From Candidatus Hermodarchaeota archaeon (GTDB taxonomy: Archaea; Asgardarchaeota; Hermodarchaeia; Hermodarchaeales; Hermodarchaeaceae): a DNA stretch of 52,569 nucleotides. Within the stretch, counting starts at the first letter, position 1, and every line of letters starts with the position of its first letter. The stretch spans positions 1-52,569 of the forward strand of contig JAEOSV010000122.1 in NCBI GenBank assembly GCA_016840185.1, read 5' to 3'. The position numbers were made by a program, and so were the translations under genes. Below are positions 26,271-35,411 of the stretch, piece after piece. Under the pieces are notes generated by a model. The model was not told where the DNA came from. It did no database searches and saw nothing but the letters and a program-made list of their open reading frames with translations.

Positions 26271-27542
26271 ATGGATTTGACACGCTATATTCTATGGGTG
26301 TTGCGCGGTGTGGCTGTTGCTGTATTCATTGCATTCGCAGCCATCATCCTCTTAAGCTTAGATCCAATGGTTTGGCGCGTCAACGGACCAGCCGGAATAT
26401 TCACCGCCCTCATAGAGTTTGCCGTGGGACTGCGAAACGTGCTAACCCTATTGGTTATCCTGTTCATTCAAGTTGCTGCGTTCATTAGCGCATACATTGG
26501 ATCCTATGTGTTACAACAACCCCTAGGTGGACTCTTTCAGCTTTATGAATCATCAATAACTGCATATTTCCAGGCTTTCGGATTCACTCTCACTCCTCCG
26601 GGTCTTACACCAGATCTCTATGCAATAACCTTCATCATCAGCCTTTACTTCTTATCATTTTGGATTCTCCTTCTTGTTGCGATAGCGGCGGGAGTAACGT
26701 CTTTCCTTCGGATTAGTGGGAGACTCGCTACGGCTTGTTTCATCTCAATGGTTGGATTAGCAATCTTAGGAGCCGCAGGAATTATACTGAATATCCCTGG
26801 AAGCGAAGATGGTTACTTTCTACTGCAATTTAGTACAATACCGCCTCCTGCGAATTTCCTTTGGTTTTTATCTTCACCAGTCTTTCTTGTGGCCTTGGTA
26901 TCTTTCATTTATCTTGAGGCTTCTTACCAAGTTGCTTATTTTTACTCACTGTTAGAACCACCTACAATTCGAGAGGAACAGCTCAGAAAACAAATTAATC
27001 AGCTGCAAACTGATGCACACCGTCAGATTCCAATTCAAACCCAAGATGTGCCGGTTCCAAAAGCCTTGCAGCGTATGTTAGGGTCTGATGCTTTTCAGTT
27101 AATGCGCCAAGTCATTGAACGGAAGTTGCTTCGCCGCGAATGGCTAGTGGAACTAAAAGACGCCCATGAAGTGCGCCGACTGAACACCTTTGTTACACGC
27201 CTCTTCAGGGAAGACCCTGAAGCCGAAGCGGCCTTAACCGCACGCGCGTCGACACCTACGCTCTCTCGAATGACTGCGTTATCCATCGGTTCTTCTGTCG
27301 TTCGATTTGTCTTTGTAATCCTAATTGCGTATATTTGTCTGAACCCTGTAGTTTTTCTAGCTCTCTTGAATGCCCCACCCATCATTCTCGAATCAGTTGA
27401 ATTATTGTTATTGCCCGAGAAGACCTTGTTTTTCCTCGTACCTTTAGCGCTTCTCTTTCCACTTACGGCAACAATCATTGGTTATATTCGACAACGTCGT
27501 GCTCAACCTTCGGAGTTACTCACACCGACATTAACACAATAG
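26271..27542 (+). CDS. Multi-pass membrane protein of the MoxR operon
   Basis: 423 residues with about eight hydrophobic segments (for example VAVAVFIAFAAIILLSL, FIISLYFLSFWILLLVAIAA, FVFVILIAYICLNPVVFLALL) and a soluble stretch near 230-335. No family recognised. GGAGGTGA abuts the ATG at 26271, a rather short spacing, so the in-frame TTG at 26277 could also initiate. It is the last gene of the operon and its end overlaps the convergent QueD gene by 23 bases. Confidence 0.7.
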   Translation: MDLTRYILWVLRGVAVAVFIAFAAIILLSLDPMVWRVNGPAGIFTALIEFAVGLRNVLTLLVILFIQVAAFISAYIGSYVLQQPLGGLFQLYESSITAYFQAFGFTLTPPGLTPDLYAITFIISLYFLSFWILLLVAIAAGVTSFLRISGRLATACFISMVGLAILGAAGIILNIPGSEDGYFLLQFSTIPPPANFLWFLSSPVFLVALVSFIYLEASYQVAYFYSLLEPPTIREEQLRKQINQLQTDAHRQIPIQTQDVPVPKALQRMLGSDAFQLMRQVIERKLLRREWLVELKDAHEVRRLNTFVTRLFREDPEAEAALTARASTPTLSRMTALSIGSSVVRFVFVILIAYICLNPVVFLALLNAPPIILESVELLLLPEKTLFFLVPLALLFPLTATIIGYIRQRRAQPSELLTPTLTQ

Positions 27543-27996
27543 CACGAGACGTCGCGCTTTCAGCAAGATTCACTTGAACTTGAGTAATATTCGAAAACGT
27601 AGTTGAAAGGCTTTTGATTAACCTTTGACACAGAAATCTAGCGAGCTCCTCTGCTGTGGTTTCGACGACATCGATTACCTTGACATCTTTGGTTGGGAAT
27701 GAATAGGTGCCATTTGGTGTTTGAACTCGCGTTTGTGAACCTTTTTCCGTGAACTGTATGATTTTGGATTGAGTAGGTAAAAGGATGAAATGATCCCATT
27801 TTTTACAAAGCTGCCGGACTTTTCGTTTGAGCAGTCGAAAATCAATGACCATACCTTGAGGGGTTATATCACCGTGGACCGTGACTGATACATGGTAATT
27901 GTGTCCATGAAGTCGCTCACAGGTTCCTCCTTCACTGACGAAATGTGCTGCGGCAAAATCAATCCCTGAGACCTCTACAGAAACATGTTTTGTCAT
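27520..27996 (-). CDS. queD: 6-carboxy-tetrahydropterin synthase-like protein (QueD/PTPS family)
   Basis: 158 residues. The zinc site His residues are in AAAHFV and LHGHNYHV, and the catalytic Cys spacing is C-x3-HGH (CERLHGHNY). That spacing is typical of QueD and differs from the C-x5-HGH of animal 6-pyruvoyltetrahydropterin synthase. The final Glu motif is in NLAESATS. In archaea QueD makes the preQ0 precursor for archaeosine in tRNA. It is convergent with, and overlaps, the MoxR-operon membrane gene. An archaeal folate-pathway PTPS is the alternative. Confidence 0.8.
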   Translation of the reverse strand: MTKHVSVEVSGIDFAAAHFVSEGGTCERLHGHNYHVSVTVHGDITPQGMVIDFRLLKRKVRQLCKKWDHFILLPTQSKIIQFTEKGSQTRVQTPNGTYSFPTKDVKVIDVVETTAEELARFLCQRLIKSLSTTFSNITQVQVNLAESATSRAIVLMSV

Positions 27997-28030
27997 TATG
28001 GGTACCCACTTGTATAATGTACATAGGAGT

Positions 28031-28079
28031 AAAAAAAGAATGGGAAAAAAGAGAGAAGGGCGCCCGAATTAACGGACGC
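28031..28079 (-). terminator. Hairpin and T-tract after thermosome gene
   Basis: On the minus strand a 7-bp stem GCGTCCG/CGGGCGC with a TTAATT loop (28060-28079) follows the thermosome stop, and two T runs follow (28045-28050 and 28031-28037). This suits termination of the strongly expressed chaperonin message. Confidence 0.6.
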
Positions 28080-28083
28080 GGGA

Positions 28084-29751
28084 TTACATCATGCCTGGCA
28101 TTCCGCCCATGCCTGGAGGCATACCACCCATACCTGGAGGCATACCACCGGGACCACCTGGGGGAGCAGCGCTTCGCTTGGAAGCGATAACATCATCAAT
28201 TCGAAGAATTAGTGATGCTGCTTCGGTAGCGGAACGAATAGCATGAGTCTTCACACGAAGTGGCTCAATTACGCCTGCCTTAAGCATGTCTTTGGCTTTG
28301 CCTGTTATGACATCGACACCCATGGTTTTCTTAGCACTACCGTGTGCTGCACGGAGAGACACTAAAACGTCGATGGGATCGTGACCAGCGTTTTCAGCAA
28401 GGGTTTTAGGAATGATTTCCATTGCGTCAGCAAATTTGTTTACGGCAATTTGCTCACGACCCTTGAGAGACGAAGCATATTCCCGAAGATGTGACGCTAC
28501 TTCCACTTCTGGGGCACCGCCACCAGCTACGACCTTGCCATCTTCTACGGCATCACGTACTACTGAGACTGCGTCATGAAAAGCCCGTTCAGCTTCATCG
28601 ACTACACGTTCAGTGCCACCACGGATGAGTACACTGACGGTTTTGGGATCTTTGCAGCCTTCGACGAAGACCATCTTGTCGTCTCCGACTTTACGTTCTT
28701 CGACAATATCACAGCCACCAAGATCTTTGGAGGTGAGGTGATCAATAGATGAAACAACTTGACCTCCAGTTGCGCGGGAAAGTGCTTCCATGTCGCTTTT
28801 CTTAACCCGTCGAACAGCTAGAATTCCATCTTTTGCAAGATAGTGTTGAACTTTGTCATCTATACCCTTTTGAGCAAAGACGACGTTGGCTCCAACTTCT
28901 TTCACTTTTTCAGAGACGCTTTTCAGCATTCGCTGTTCTTCATCGAGGAAGGATTGCATTTGTTCGGGATTTGTGATTCGAATTTCAGCATCCATTTCAG
29001 TCTTTTCGACTTCCATAGAAGCATTTAGGAGGGCGATTTTCGCCTTGTTTACGCGACGAGGCATTTCAGAATGCACAATTTCTTTGTCGACAATAACTCC
29101 TCGAACAAGTTTTGTTTCCCGGATTGAACCGCCTTCTTTCTTTTCGACTTTGATATGGTCGATGTCAGCGATAATTTCATCAGGGGTGACTTCTGCGATT
29201 TGTAGAACAGCGTCAACTGCAATTGGAGATAGAAAGTCTTTGGCTTCCGCAATGAGTTTGCTAGCCATAGAAGTATTACTGACCTTCAAGAGTTTATCAC
29301 GATCTTCCATGGAGCAGTCGACAGACATGTTGTTGAGAATTTCAATAGCCTTGTCTACGGCTTTTCGATATCCTGAGATAATAACTGTCGGATGGACGCC
29401 AGACGTGATGAGCCCCTGTGCTTGTTTAAGATATTCGCCGCACAGGACTACTGCCGAAGTGGTACCATCGCCCGTTTCAGAGTCTTGGGCTTTGGCTACC
29501 TGAACAAGCATCTTGGCAGCGGGATGTTGAACTTCAATCTCATCAAGGATAGTAGCACCATCATTAGTGATGGTTACATCGCCTAAGCTATCCACCAGCA
29601 TTTTATCTTGACCACGTGGACCCAGAGACGTGCGTACAGCGTCAGCTAGTGCTCGCACTGCCATGATATTGTTTTCGCGAGCATCACGACCTCGGGACCG
29701 TTCAGTGCCTTCTTTGAGTATTAAGACCGGCACACCTTGCATTTGTGCCAT
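28084..29751 (-). CDS. Thermosome subunit (group II chaperonin)
   Basis: 555 residues with the CCT/thermosome signatures [35 protein letters not shown] (ATP site, near residue 95) and the late [10 protein letters not shown]. The C-terminus carries the Gly-Met-rich tail ([14 protein letters not shown]) typical of archaeal subunits, which lines the folding chamber. An AAGGAGG site precedes the ATG, and a TATA-like box lies about 75 bases upstream. Single subunit gene in this window. Confidence 0.97.
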   Translation of the reverse strand: MAQMQGVPVLILKEGTERSRGRDARENNIMAVRALADAVRTSLGPRGQDKMLVDSLGDVTITNDGATILDEIEVQHPAAKMLVQVAKAQDSETGDGTTSAVVLCGEYLKQAQGLITSGVHPTVIISGYRKAVDKAIEILNNMSVDCSMEDRDKLLKVSNTSMASKLIAEAKDFLSPIAVDAVLQIAEVTPDEIIADIDHIKVEKKEGGSIRETKLVRGVIVDKEIVHSEMPRRVNKAKIALLNASMEVEKTEMDAEIRITNPEQMQSFLDEEQRMLKSVSEKVKEVGANVVFAQKGIDDKVQHYLAKDGILAVRRVKKSDMEALSRATGGQVVSSIDHLTSKDLGGCDIVEERKVGDDKMVFVEGCKDPKTVSVLIRGGTERVVDEAERAFHDAVSVVRDAVEDGKVVAGGGAPEVEVASHLREYASSLKGREQIAVNKFADAMEIIPKTLAENAGHDPIDVLVSLRAAHGSAKKTMGVDVITGKAKDMLKAGVIEPLRVKTHAIRSATEAASLILRIDDVIASKRSAAPPGGPGGMPPGMGGMPPGMGGMPGMM

Positions 29752-29820
29752 GATAGGGTTCCTCCTTAGTAATTATTGGTTTTTCCAGTAGGATGAACTG
29801 CTCGGCAATCCTTGCACTGA

Positions 29821-29829
29821 CATAAAAAG
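29821..29829 (-). promoter_or_regulatory. TATA-like box of thermosome gene
   Basis: CTTTTTATG on the minus strand about 75 bases before the thermosome ATG would place transcription start near 29798 and leave a leader of about 47 bases. Confidence 0.4.
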
Positions 29830-29869
29830 CTTACGCCGTTTCTGGAAGTTGTCATTGTTGTTGAATTCA

Positions 29870-30469
29870 CTACATATCGGTGAGAGGTGTATAATCCCAC
29901 GTAGTAAAGATGGTCTTAAGCATCCGTACAATGCCACGAGACAGGAAGATCGTTTCCATGAGAAACGCCATGAAGAGAATTTCTATCCAAGCTTTTCCTA
30001 CAATTCCTAAAGCGATTATGAGGACAAATTCGGCAGGTATGGGCGTCAAGAAGGGAACGACAAATACAAAAAGCCAGATAGTGAAAATACACTCAGGTAC
30101 ATACCCAAGTAGGACGGAAAGAAACGGGCGTTTGAAGGTTTTTTGCACTGCGCCGCTGGCAAATCCTGTCATGGCTTTTCCAACAGGTAACCCGATAAGA
30201 CCCACTATTCCCAACTGTCCCCAGATATAACCAAAGGCAATTCCAGGATAAATACCAACGATAGCGCCAGTTATTGCCCCAAGGATAGCGCCACCAGGTA
30301 TTGCCACCATAAAAGTTCCAAGGTGACTCAGATCCAGAGAAATCTGTGTTGCACCTAGTTGGACGGTGTTGATTGTTAGAATTGATACTGCTGTCCCTAA
30401 AGCGGCCATTATTGCGACGTACACGATGATTTTGTTACTATAACGTCGTTCGGTTTCTTTTTCAGCCAC
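29870..30469 (-). CDS. ECF-transporter S-component-like membrane protein
   Basis: 199 residues from a GTG start with an AAGGAGG site. About five to six hydrophobic helices, with an early IVYVAIMAALGTAVS, glycine-rich GGAILGAITGAIVGIYPG, and short loops. This is the general pattern of substrate-binding S components of ECF vitamin transporters. The vitamin cannot be named. No T or ATPase component is in the window. It is divergent from gcvPA, across a palindrome-rich region with a TATA box. Confidence 0.5.
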   Translation of the reverse strand: MAEKETERRYSNKIIVYVAIMAALGTAVSILTINTVQLGATQISLDLSHLGTFMVAIPGGAILGAITGAIVGIYPGIAFGYIWGQLGIVGLIGLPVGKAMTGFASGAVQKTFKRPFLSVLLGYVPECIFTIWLFVFVVPFLTPIPAEFVLIIALGIVGKAWIEILFMAFLMETIFLSRGIVRMLKTIFTTWDYTPLTDM

Positions 30470-30510
30470 TGAAGTGCCTCCTTGGGAGTGGGCGCATTGA
30501 CTATTCCATG

Positions 30511-30550
30511 TATATAAGAGTAGCTACTCAATCTTGAGTAGTACTGAGTG
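30511..30550. promoter_or_regulatory. TATA box with adjoining palindromes in divergent promoter
   Basis: TATATAAG (30511-30518) is directly followed by the perfect 12-base palindrome GAGTAGCTACTC (30518-30529), an overlapping second one ACTCAATCTTGAGT (30526-30539), and another related GAGTAGTACTGAGT segment. The TATA box could serve the minus-strand ECF-like gene (leader about 18 bases) or gcvPA on the plus strand. The repeats look like an operator for a dimeric regulator. Confidence 0.5.
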
Positions 30551-30609
30551 TTGGTTGTGGAGAAAGTTATTTCTGATTCGGGTTAAGGAACAATGGTGAG
30601 GTTGATTCA

Positions 30610-32025
30610 GTGCCCGATTTTCGTCATTCGTTTCTTCCAACAGTGGGTGAACAAGAAGCTGAAATGCTCTCTGTTCTAGGAATAAAAAGTATTCAAGAAC
30701 TCTTTGAAGATATCCCATCGAAATTCCAGTTAAAAGATCGGTTAAAAATACCAAGTGGGCTTTCTGAAAATGAGGTCTGCGAAAAAATCGAAACAGTCCT
30801 TGCTCAGAACTGGAATACTCGAACAACGAGGAGTTTCTTGGGAGGAGGCGCTTGGCCACACATCATTCCCGAAGCAATAAAAGCCATTGTGAATCGGACT
30901 GAGTTTCTTACTGCTTACACACCCTATCAAGCTGAAATCAGTCAAGGTATGCTTCAAGCATTGTTTGAATACCAGAGTCTGATGGCGGAACTAGTAGATC
31001 TCCCGATTGTGAATGCCTCAATGTATGACTGGGCTAGTGCTTTGGGCGAAGCCGCATTAATGGCAAGCCGAGTTACAAAAAGGGGGAGCTTCCTCATTTC
31101 TTCGTTGATTTCACCAAGTCGCCAAGCAGTACTGAATACCTATACACAACCTGCAGGTGTAAAGGTTGGTAGTATCGGTTATAATCCACGGACCGGTCAG
31201 TTGGATATTGATCAGTTGAAGGACCTTCTCAATTCAGATACGGCGGGTGTATATTTTGAGAATCCAGGATACTTAGGCGTTCTTCAAGAGGATGTAGAAG
31301 CTATTGCAGATGTTGTACATGATGCCGGGAGCCTTCTAGTTGTCGGTGTAGATCCAATTTCTCTAGGAGTAATCCGACCTCCTGGGGATTATGGTGCAGA
31401 TATTGTGATTGGTGAAGGGCAGCCTTTGGGCAGTCCTTTGAATTTTGGAGGCCCCCTACTTGGTATTTTTGCGTGTAGGGATGAGAGGAAAATCGTGCGT
31501 CAACTTCCTGGTCGAATTATTGGATTGACATCAACGGTGGAAGGTGATGAGCAGGGATATGTGATGACAATTCAAGCGCGTGAACAACATATTCGGCGTG
31601 AAAAAGCCACCTCAAATATCTGCTCTAACCAGGCTCACTCAGCCATTACAGCTGCTGTTTACCTCGCGTTGTTGGGACCTCAAGGCATGGTAGAACTTGG
31701 AGAGAAAATACTCCAATTGCGGCATTACGCTGAACAACAGCTTAACGCAGTCGAGGGGATTAAGGCACCATTTTTTGATGCACCACATTTCAAGGAATTT
31801 GTAGTCTCAATTGAAGAGGGACATGATAAGGATTCAAAAAAGAAAGGGATAAGAGCGGTTTTGGAACAAATCCAACATTGTGGGATTTTAGCGGGAGTAC
31901 CTCTGGATCAAAGTTTTCCTGATTTAGGGCAATCTGCGCTTGTGTGTGTTACTGAGACACATAATCAACAGGCTATTGACCAGCTTGCAGAAGCGTTTAT
32001 GCAAGCCATGGAGGGTGAGCAATGA
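30610..32025 (+). CDS. gcvPA: Glycine dehydrogenase (decarboxylating) subunit 1
   Basis: 471 residues from a GTG start with a GGTGAGG site. It matches the N-terminal half of the split P-protein: FLGGGAWPHIIP near 77, LTAYTPYQAEISQG near 97, YDWASALGEA near 142, and GEGQPLGSPLNFGGP near 275. With GcvPB it decarboxylates glycine using PLP in the glycine cleavage system. Its stop overlaps the gcvPB start by four bases. H, T and L proteins are not in the window. Confidence 0.95.
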   Translation: MPDFRHSFLPTVGEQEAEMLSVLGIKSIQELFEDIPSKFQLKDRLKIPSGLSENEVCEKIETVLAQNWNTRTTRSFLGGGAWPHIIPEAIKAIVNRTEFLTAYTPYQAEISQGMLQALFEYQSLMAELVDLPIVNASMYDWASALGEAALMASRVTKRGSFLISSLISPSRQAVLNTYTQPAGVKVGSIGYNPRTGQLDIDQLKDLLNSDTAGVYFENPGYLGVLQEDVEAIADVVHDAGSLLVVGVDPISLGVIRPPGDYGADIVIGEGQPLGSPLNFGGPLLGIFACRDERKIVRQLPGRIIGLTSTVEGDEQGYVMTIQAREQHIRREKATSNICSNQAHSAITAAVYLALLGPQGMVELGEKILQLRHYAEQQLNAVEGIKAPFFDAPHFKEFVVSIEEGHDKDSKKKGIRAVLEQIQHCGILAGVPLDQSFPDLGQSALVCVTETHNQQAIDQLAEAFMQAMEGEQ

Positions 32026-33545
32026 AGTTTCGTCAAGCACAATGGAATGAGCCCCTGCTTTTTGAGCAATCACGGGCCGGTGCCATGGGGTACTCCTTAC
32101 CACAACCAAGTAAAACAATACAAAAAAGGTTACCAAAACCTCTTTCAGCTATTCCAAGAAGTTTAAGACGGAAAACGGCTCCTTCTCTACCTGAGTTATC
32201 AGAACCAGAAGTTGTCAAGCATTTTATCCGATTATCTCAGATGAATTACAGTGTTGATTTGGGGCTTTACCCACTGGGTAGCTGTACAATGAAGTATAAT
32301 CCCCCAATGAATGAAGAAATCGCGAAAAACCCACACTTTGCCAACGCCCACCCATCCCAAGATTGTTCAACTCTTCAAGGGATCCTCCGGATTCTGTTTG
32401 AATTACAACAGTGGCTTTCGGAAATTACGGGAATGGACGAGCATTCGTTACAACCTGCAGCAGGGGCACAGGGAGAGTTAGTTGGTGTTCTGATTATACG
32501 CGCCTATCACAAAGATCGTGATGAACTCAAAACACGGAGACAAATCATTATCCCCGACTCAGCACATGGTACCAATCCTGCAAGTGCAGCAATGGCAGGA
32601 TTTGATGTTGTGGTTGTGCCATCGAATAAACTGGGACAAGTCGATATTCAAGCTCTTGATAGGGCCGTCTCGAAACAAACTGCGGGTCTGATGTTAACCA
32701 ATCCGAATACCCTTGGATTATTCGAGCAAGAAATCGAAACCATTGCTTCCATCGTTCACAAGGCCGGTGGTTTGCTTTACTATGATGGCGCGAACCTAAA
32801 CGCAAATTTGGGACGAGTTCGACCGGGAGATATGGGCTTTGATATTGTCCATACCAATTTACACAAAACATTCGCAACACCCCACGGTGGAGGTGGTCCT
32901 GGAGCGGGTCCCGTGGGTGTGAAACAACAACTTGCTAAGTATCTACCAGTCCCTATCATTTCATTTGATGGAGAAAAGTATCACTCCGATATTGATCGCC
33001 CGAAGTCGATTGGTCGATTACACGGGTTTCATGGAAATGTGGCGGTGTTATTGAAAGCCTATGCATACATTATGCGAATGGGCTGGCAAGGATTACGTGC
33101 CGTTTCAGATTATGCTGTTTTGAATGCCAACTACATCATGAAACAGGTTGCGGATATCAAAGGCTTTAGCATTCCATTTGCTCCAGGTGTATGGCGAAAG
33201 CATGAGGTTGTTGTAAGTGCAAAACCCCTCGAACGTGATACTGGAATAAATGCACGAGATGTCGCAAAGGCCTTACTTGACCGGGGGTTACATGCACCTA
33301 CTTTTTATTTTCCAGCAATTGTAGAGGAAGCGTTAATGATTGAGCCCACTGAGACTTTCAGCAAGGCTGAATTAGATCGATTTGTCGGAGCATTGGAAGA
33401 TATCTCTAACCAAGCATACAGTAATTCGGAACTAGTGTGTGATACCCCTCAAAATACGGCAATTAAACGCCTTGATGAAGTTAAGGCCGCTCACCCGCGA
33501 ACAATGACGTTATCTTGGCGAATGCTACAAAAACGCGAAAAGTAA
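32022..33545 (+). CDS. gcvPB: Glycine dehydrogenase (decarboxylating) subunit 2
   Basis: 507 residues. PLP-lysine region HTNLHKTFATPHGGGGPG near 280 and substrate-site segments LGSCTMKYNPPMNE near 85 and AHGTNPASAAM near 180. It is the catalytic half of the split glycine decarboxylase, translationally coupled to gcvPA by an ATGA overlap. The gene is convergent with the L2 end of the ribosomal operon, 52 bases away. Confidence 0.96.
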   Translation: MKFRQAQWNEPLLFEQSRAGAMGYSLPQPSKTIQKRLPKPLSAIPRSLRRKTAPSLPELSEPEVVKHFIRLSQMNYSVDLGLYPLGSCTMKYNPPMNEEIAKNPHFANAHPSQDCSTLQGILRILFELQQWLSEITGMDEHSLQPAAGAQGELVGVLIIRAYHKDRDELKTRRQIIIPDSAHGTNPASAAMAGFDVVVVPSNKLGQVDIQALDRAVSKQTAGLMLTNPNTLGLFEQEIETIASIVHKAGGLLYYDGANLNANLGRVRPGDMGFDIVHTNLHKTFATPHGGGGPGAGPVGVKQQLAKYLPVPIISFDGEKYHSDIDRPKSIGRLHGFHGNVAVLLKAYAYIMRMGWQGLRAVSDYAVLNANYIMKQVADIKGFSIPFAPGVWRKHEVVVSAKPLERDTGINARDVAKALLDRGLHAPTFYFPAIVEEALMIEPTETFSKAELDRFVGALEDISNQAYSNSELVCDTPQNTAIKRLDEVKAAHPRTMTLSWRMLQKREK

Positions 33546-33597
33546 ACCTACCTTTGACTAGTTTTCAAAGAGTATGGGAATGGGGATTAGATGCAGT

Positions 33598-34329
33598 CTA
33601 TCCTCGTTTCTTCCGGCCTGACCGTTTCGGTGCAATGAGCCCCACTTTTCGACCTGGAGGAGCATTACGTGAAACTGAACTTGGACCACCAGGACTCTGT
33701 TTGCTTCCTCCGCCATGCGGATGACTACAAGCGTTCATAGCAACACCACGAACCTTGGGATAAGTGAGACCTTTGGCGTATCGGTGTTTGTGTTTACTAC
33801 CAGCTTTTAGAAACGGTTTTTCAGGTCGCCCACCACCGGATACAACACCAATTGTAGCCCGTGCTGTGGAGCTGAAGGTTCGGGTTTTTCCAGATGGCAA
33901 GCGAATTGATGTTTTTCCTCGGGAATGTGTAATAATTGTGGCATATGTACCACTGGATCTGACGAATTTCCCACCATCACCCGGTTGGCTTTCAATATTG
34001 AATACGGGTGTACCTTCAGGGATTTTGCCAAGAGGTAAAACATGACCTGCTCTGACGCCTGCTTTAGGACCGATTCGAATTTTTTGTCCAACTGCTGTTC
34101 CTTCAGGGACAAGAGAGAGATGGGTTTCTCCATTCTCAAATCGTAGTGTTGCAATTGGAGCACCACGACCGGGATCGTGTAATAGGTCTTCAATGTCCGC
34201 TAGGAGATACCCTCGTTTGTTCATTAGAGCGAGCGGGGGGTATTTTACGGCGCCACGCCTTCGATGTGTTTTTGCACGGAATGTTGGTGAACCACGGCCG
34301 CGACGTTGAACTAAGAGTCGTTTACCCAT
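33598..34329 (-). CDS. rpl2: Ribosomal protein L2 (uL2)
   Basis: 243 residues beginning MGKRLLVQRRGRGSPTF, with the peptidyl-transferase-proximal RGVAMNACSHPHGGG near the C-terminus carrying the conserved His. Length is normal for archaea. It is the last gene of the L3-L4-L23-L2 run; the usual S19-L22-S3 genes do not follow, and the next gene downstream is the convergent gcvPB. Confidence 0.97.
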   Translation of the reverse strand: MGKRLLVQRRGRGSPTFRAKTHRRRGAVKYPPLALMNKRGYLLADIEDLLHDPGRGAPIATLRFENGETHLSLVPEGTAVGQKIRIGPKAGVRAGHVLPLGKIPEGTPVFNIESQPGDGGKFVRSSGTYATIITHSRGKTSIRLPSGKTRTFSSTARATIGVVSGGGRPEKPFLKAGSKHKHRYAKGLTYPKVRGVAMNACSHPHGGGSKQSPGGPSSVSRNAPPGRKVGLIAPKRSGRKKRG

Positions 34330-34343
34330 TTTTTTACCTCCGA

Positions 34344-34604
34344 TTAGAATAATCCTAATTTGACAGCTAGGTCAGCTGCATTGAATTCAGGGGAAAGTTT
34401 CACAAGGGCTTTCTTCTTGCCTTCTGGCGTAATCATCGTGTTGACTTTGATGACCTTCACTTCATAGAGGAGTTCAATTGCTTCTCGAATTTGACCCTTG
34501 GTTGCTCTTCGGTTTACCATAAAAGTTAACCGGTTTTCTTTTTCAACGATTTCTGAGGCGCGCTCAGTAATCATCATCCGAATTATCACATCATAAGGAT
34601 CCAT
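34344..34604 (-). CDS. rpl23: Ribosomal protein L23 (uL23)
   Basis: 86 residues with the L23 core (TERASEIVEKENRLTFMV, ATKGQIREAIELLYEVKV). It binds 23S rRNA at the exit tunnel and forms the docking site for SRP and chaperones. Its ATG overlaps the L4 stop by one base, and it is followed by L2 after 14 bases. Confidence 0.96.
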   Translation of the reverse strand: MDPYDVIIRMMITERASEIVEKENRLTFMVNRRATKGQIREAIELLYEVKVIKVNTMITPEGKKKALVKLSPEFNAADLAVKLGLF

Positions 34605-35395
34605 TACTGATCACCTTCAGAGACGCCCTTGGCAAGAGCTTCTATTGCTGATTTTGTCCAAATTGTTAGACGTCCAGGTTGTGTTCCGGGCGCTAAGATT
34701 TCAGCGTTGAGTTTTGATAAATATTCAACCTTGACACCGGGAATATTTCGAGCAGCTTGGCGAATTCCCCCATTCTCCGTAATGACAATCAAAGGACCCA
34801 CAGGTCTTCGATATTTCCGTCCTCGACGTCGAGCATTTCCTCCTCGAACTTTGCGACCATTTTTCACCCGAAGTATGTCATCCCATACGCCGAGACTTTC
34901 TAACACGTCTCTAACTTCTTCAGTTGATTGTAAGTCTTGAAGCTTATCGATAATTACTAACGGAAGTGCATCCGTTTCGAAGACATGTCCACGGGATTTA
35001 ACGACTTCACTATCAGCTGTTGCTGCGATTGCTGAGCGAATAGCCAAACGGCGTTCTTTTTTGTTAATCCGTTCGATTGGATTCTTTGCAGCTTCGGGAG
35101 GATGTGTCTGGCGTCCACTTACTGTGAAGGGAGCGAAGGCACCATGTGAAGCACTTCGATAACCTGCTCCTTTTCTTCGAGGGATTCGTGCTCGACCGTG
35201 CCCGACACCCCAAGATTCAGCCGAGGTACGTTTACCCGCCATAGGATCGACACCATGACGCTGATATCTTGAAGATTGTTGAGCAAGTACGGCTCGTTTG
35301 ATAATATCTCTTCGAAGTGGAGTTTCAAACACTGATGGAAGGGTGATCGTTCCCCGCTTCTTTCCCTCTAAGGTATGAATCTTTACTGAAACCAT
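34604..35395 (-). CDS. rpl4: Ribosomal protein L4 (uL4)
   Basis: The open frame extends to 35443, but the ATG at 35395 (MVSVKIHTLEGKKRG) has an AAGGAGG site and matches the family start; 263 residues. Conserved segments: KRTSAESWGVGHGRARIPRR and GNARRRGRKYRRPVGPL. It binds 23S rRNA and lines the tunnel. It lies 16 bases after L3. Confidence 0.96.
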   Translation of the reverse strand: MVSVKIHTLEGKKRGTITLPSVFETPLRRDIIKRAVLAQQSSRYQRHGVDPMAGKRTSAESWGVGHGRARIPRRKGAGYRSASHGAFAPFTVSGRQTHPPEAAKNPIERINKKERRLAIRSAIAATADSEVVKSRGHVFETDALPLVIIDKLQDLQSTEEVRDVLESLGVWDDILRVKNGRKVRGGNARRRGRKYRRPVGPLIVITENGGIRQAARNIPGVKVEYLSKLNAEILAPGTQPGRLTIWTKSAIEALAKGVSEGDQ

Positions 35396-35411
35396 ATTCA
35401 ATCCTCCTTCA

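Noticed and set aside
33546..33597. TTTGA/TCAAA repeat as a bidirectional terminator between gcvPB and L2
   Set aside because: Only five pairs with no clear T-tract; too weak to call.
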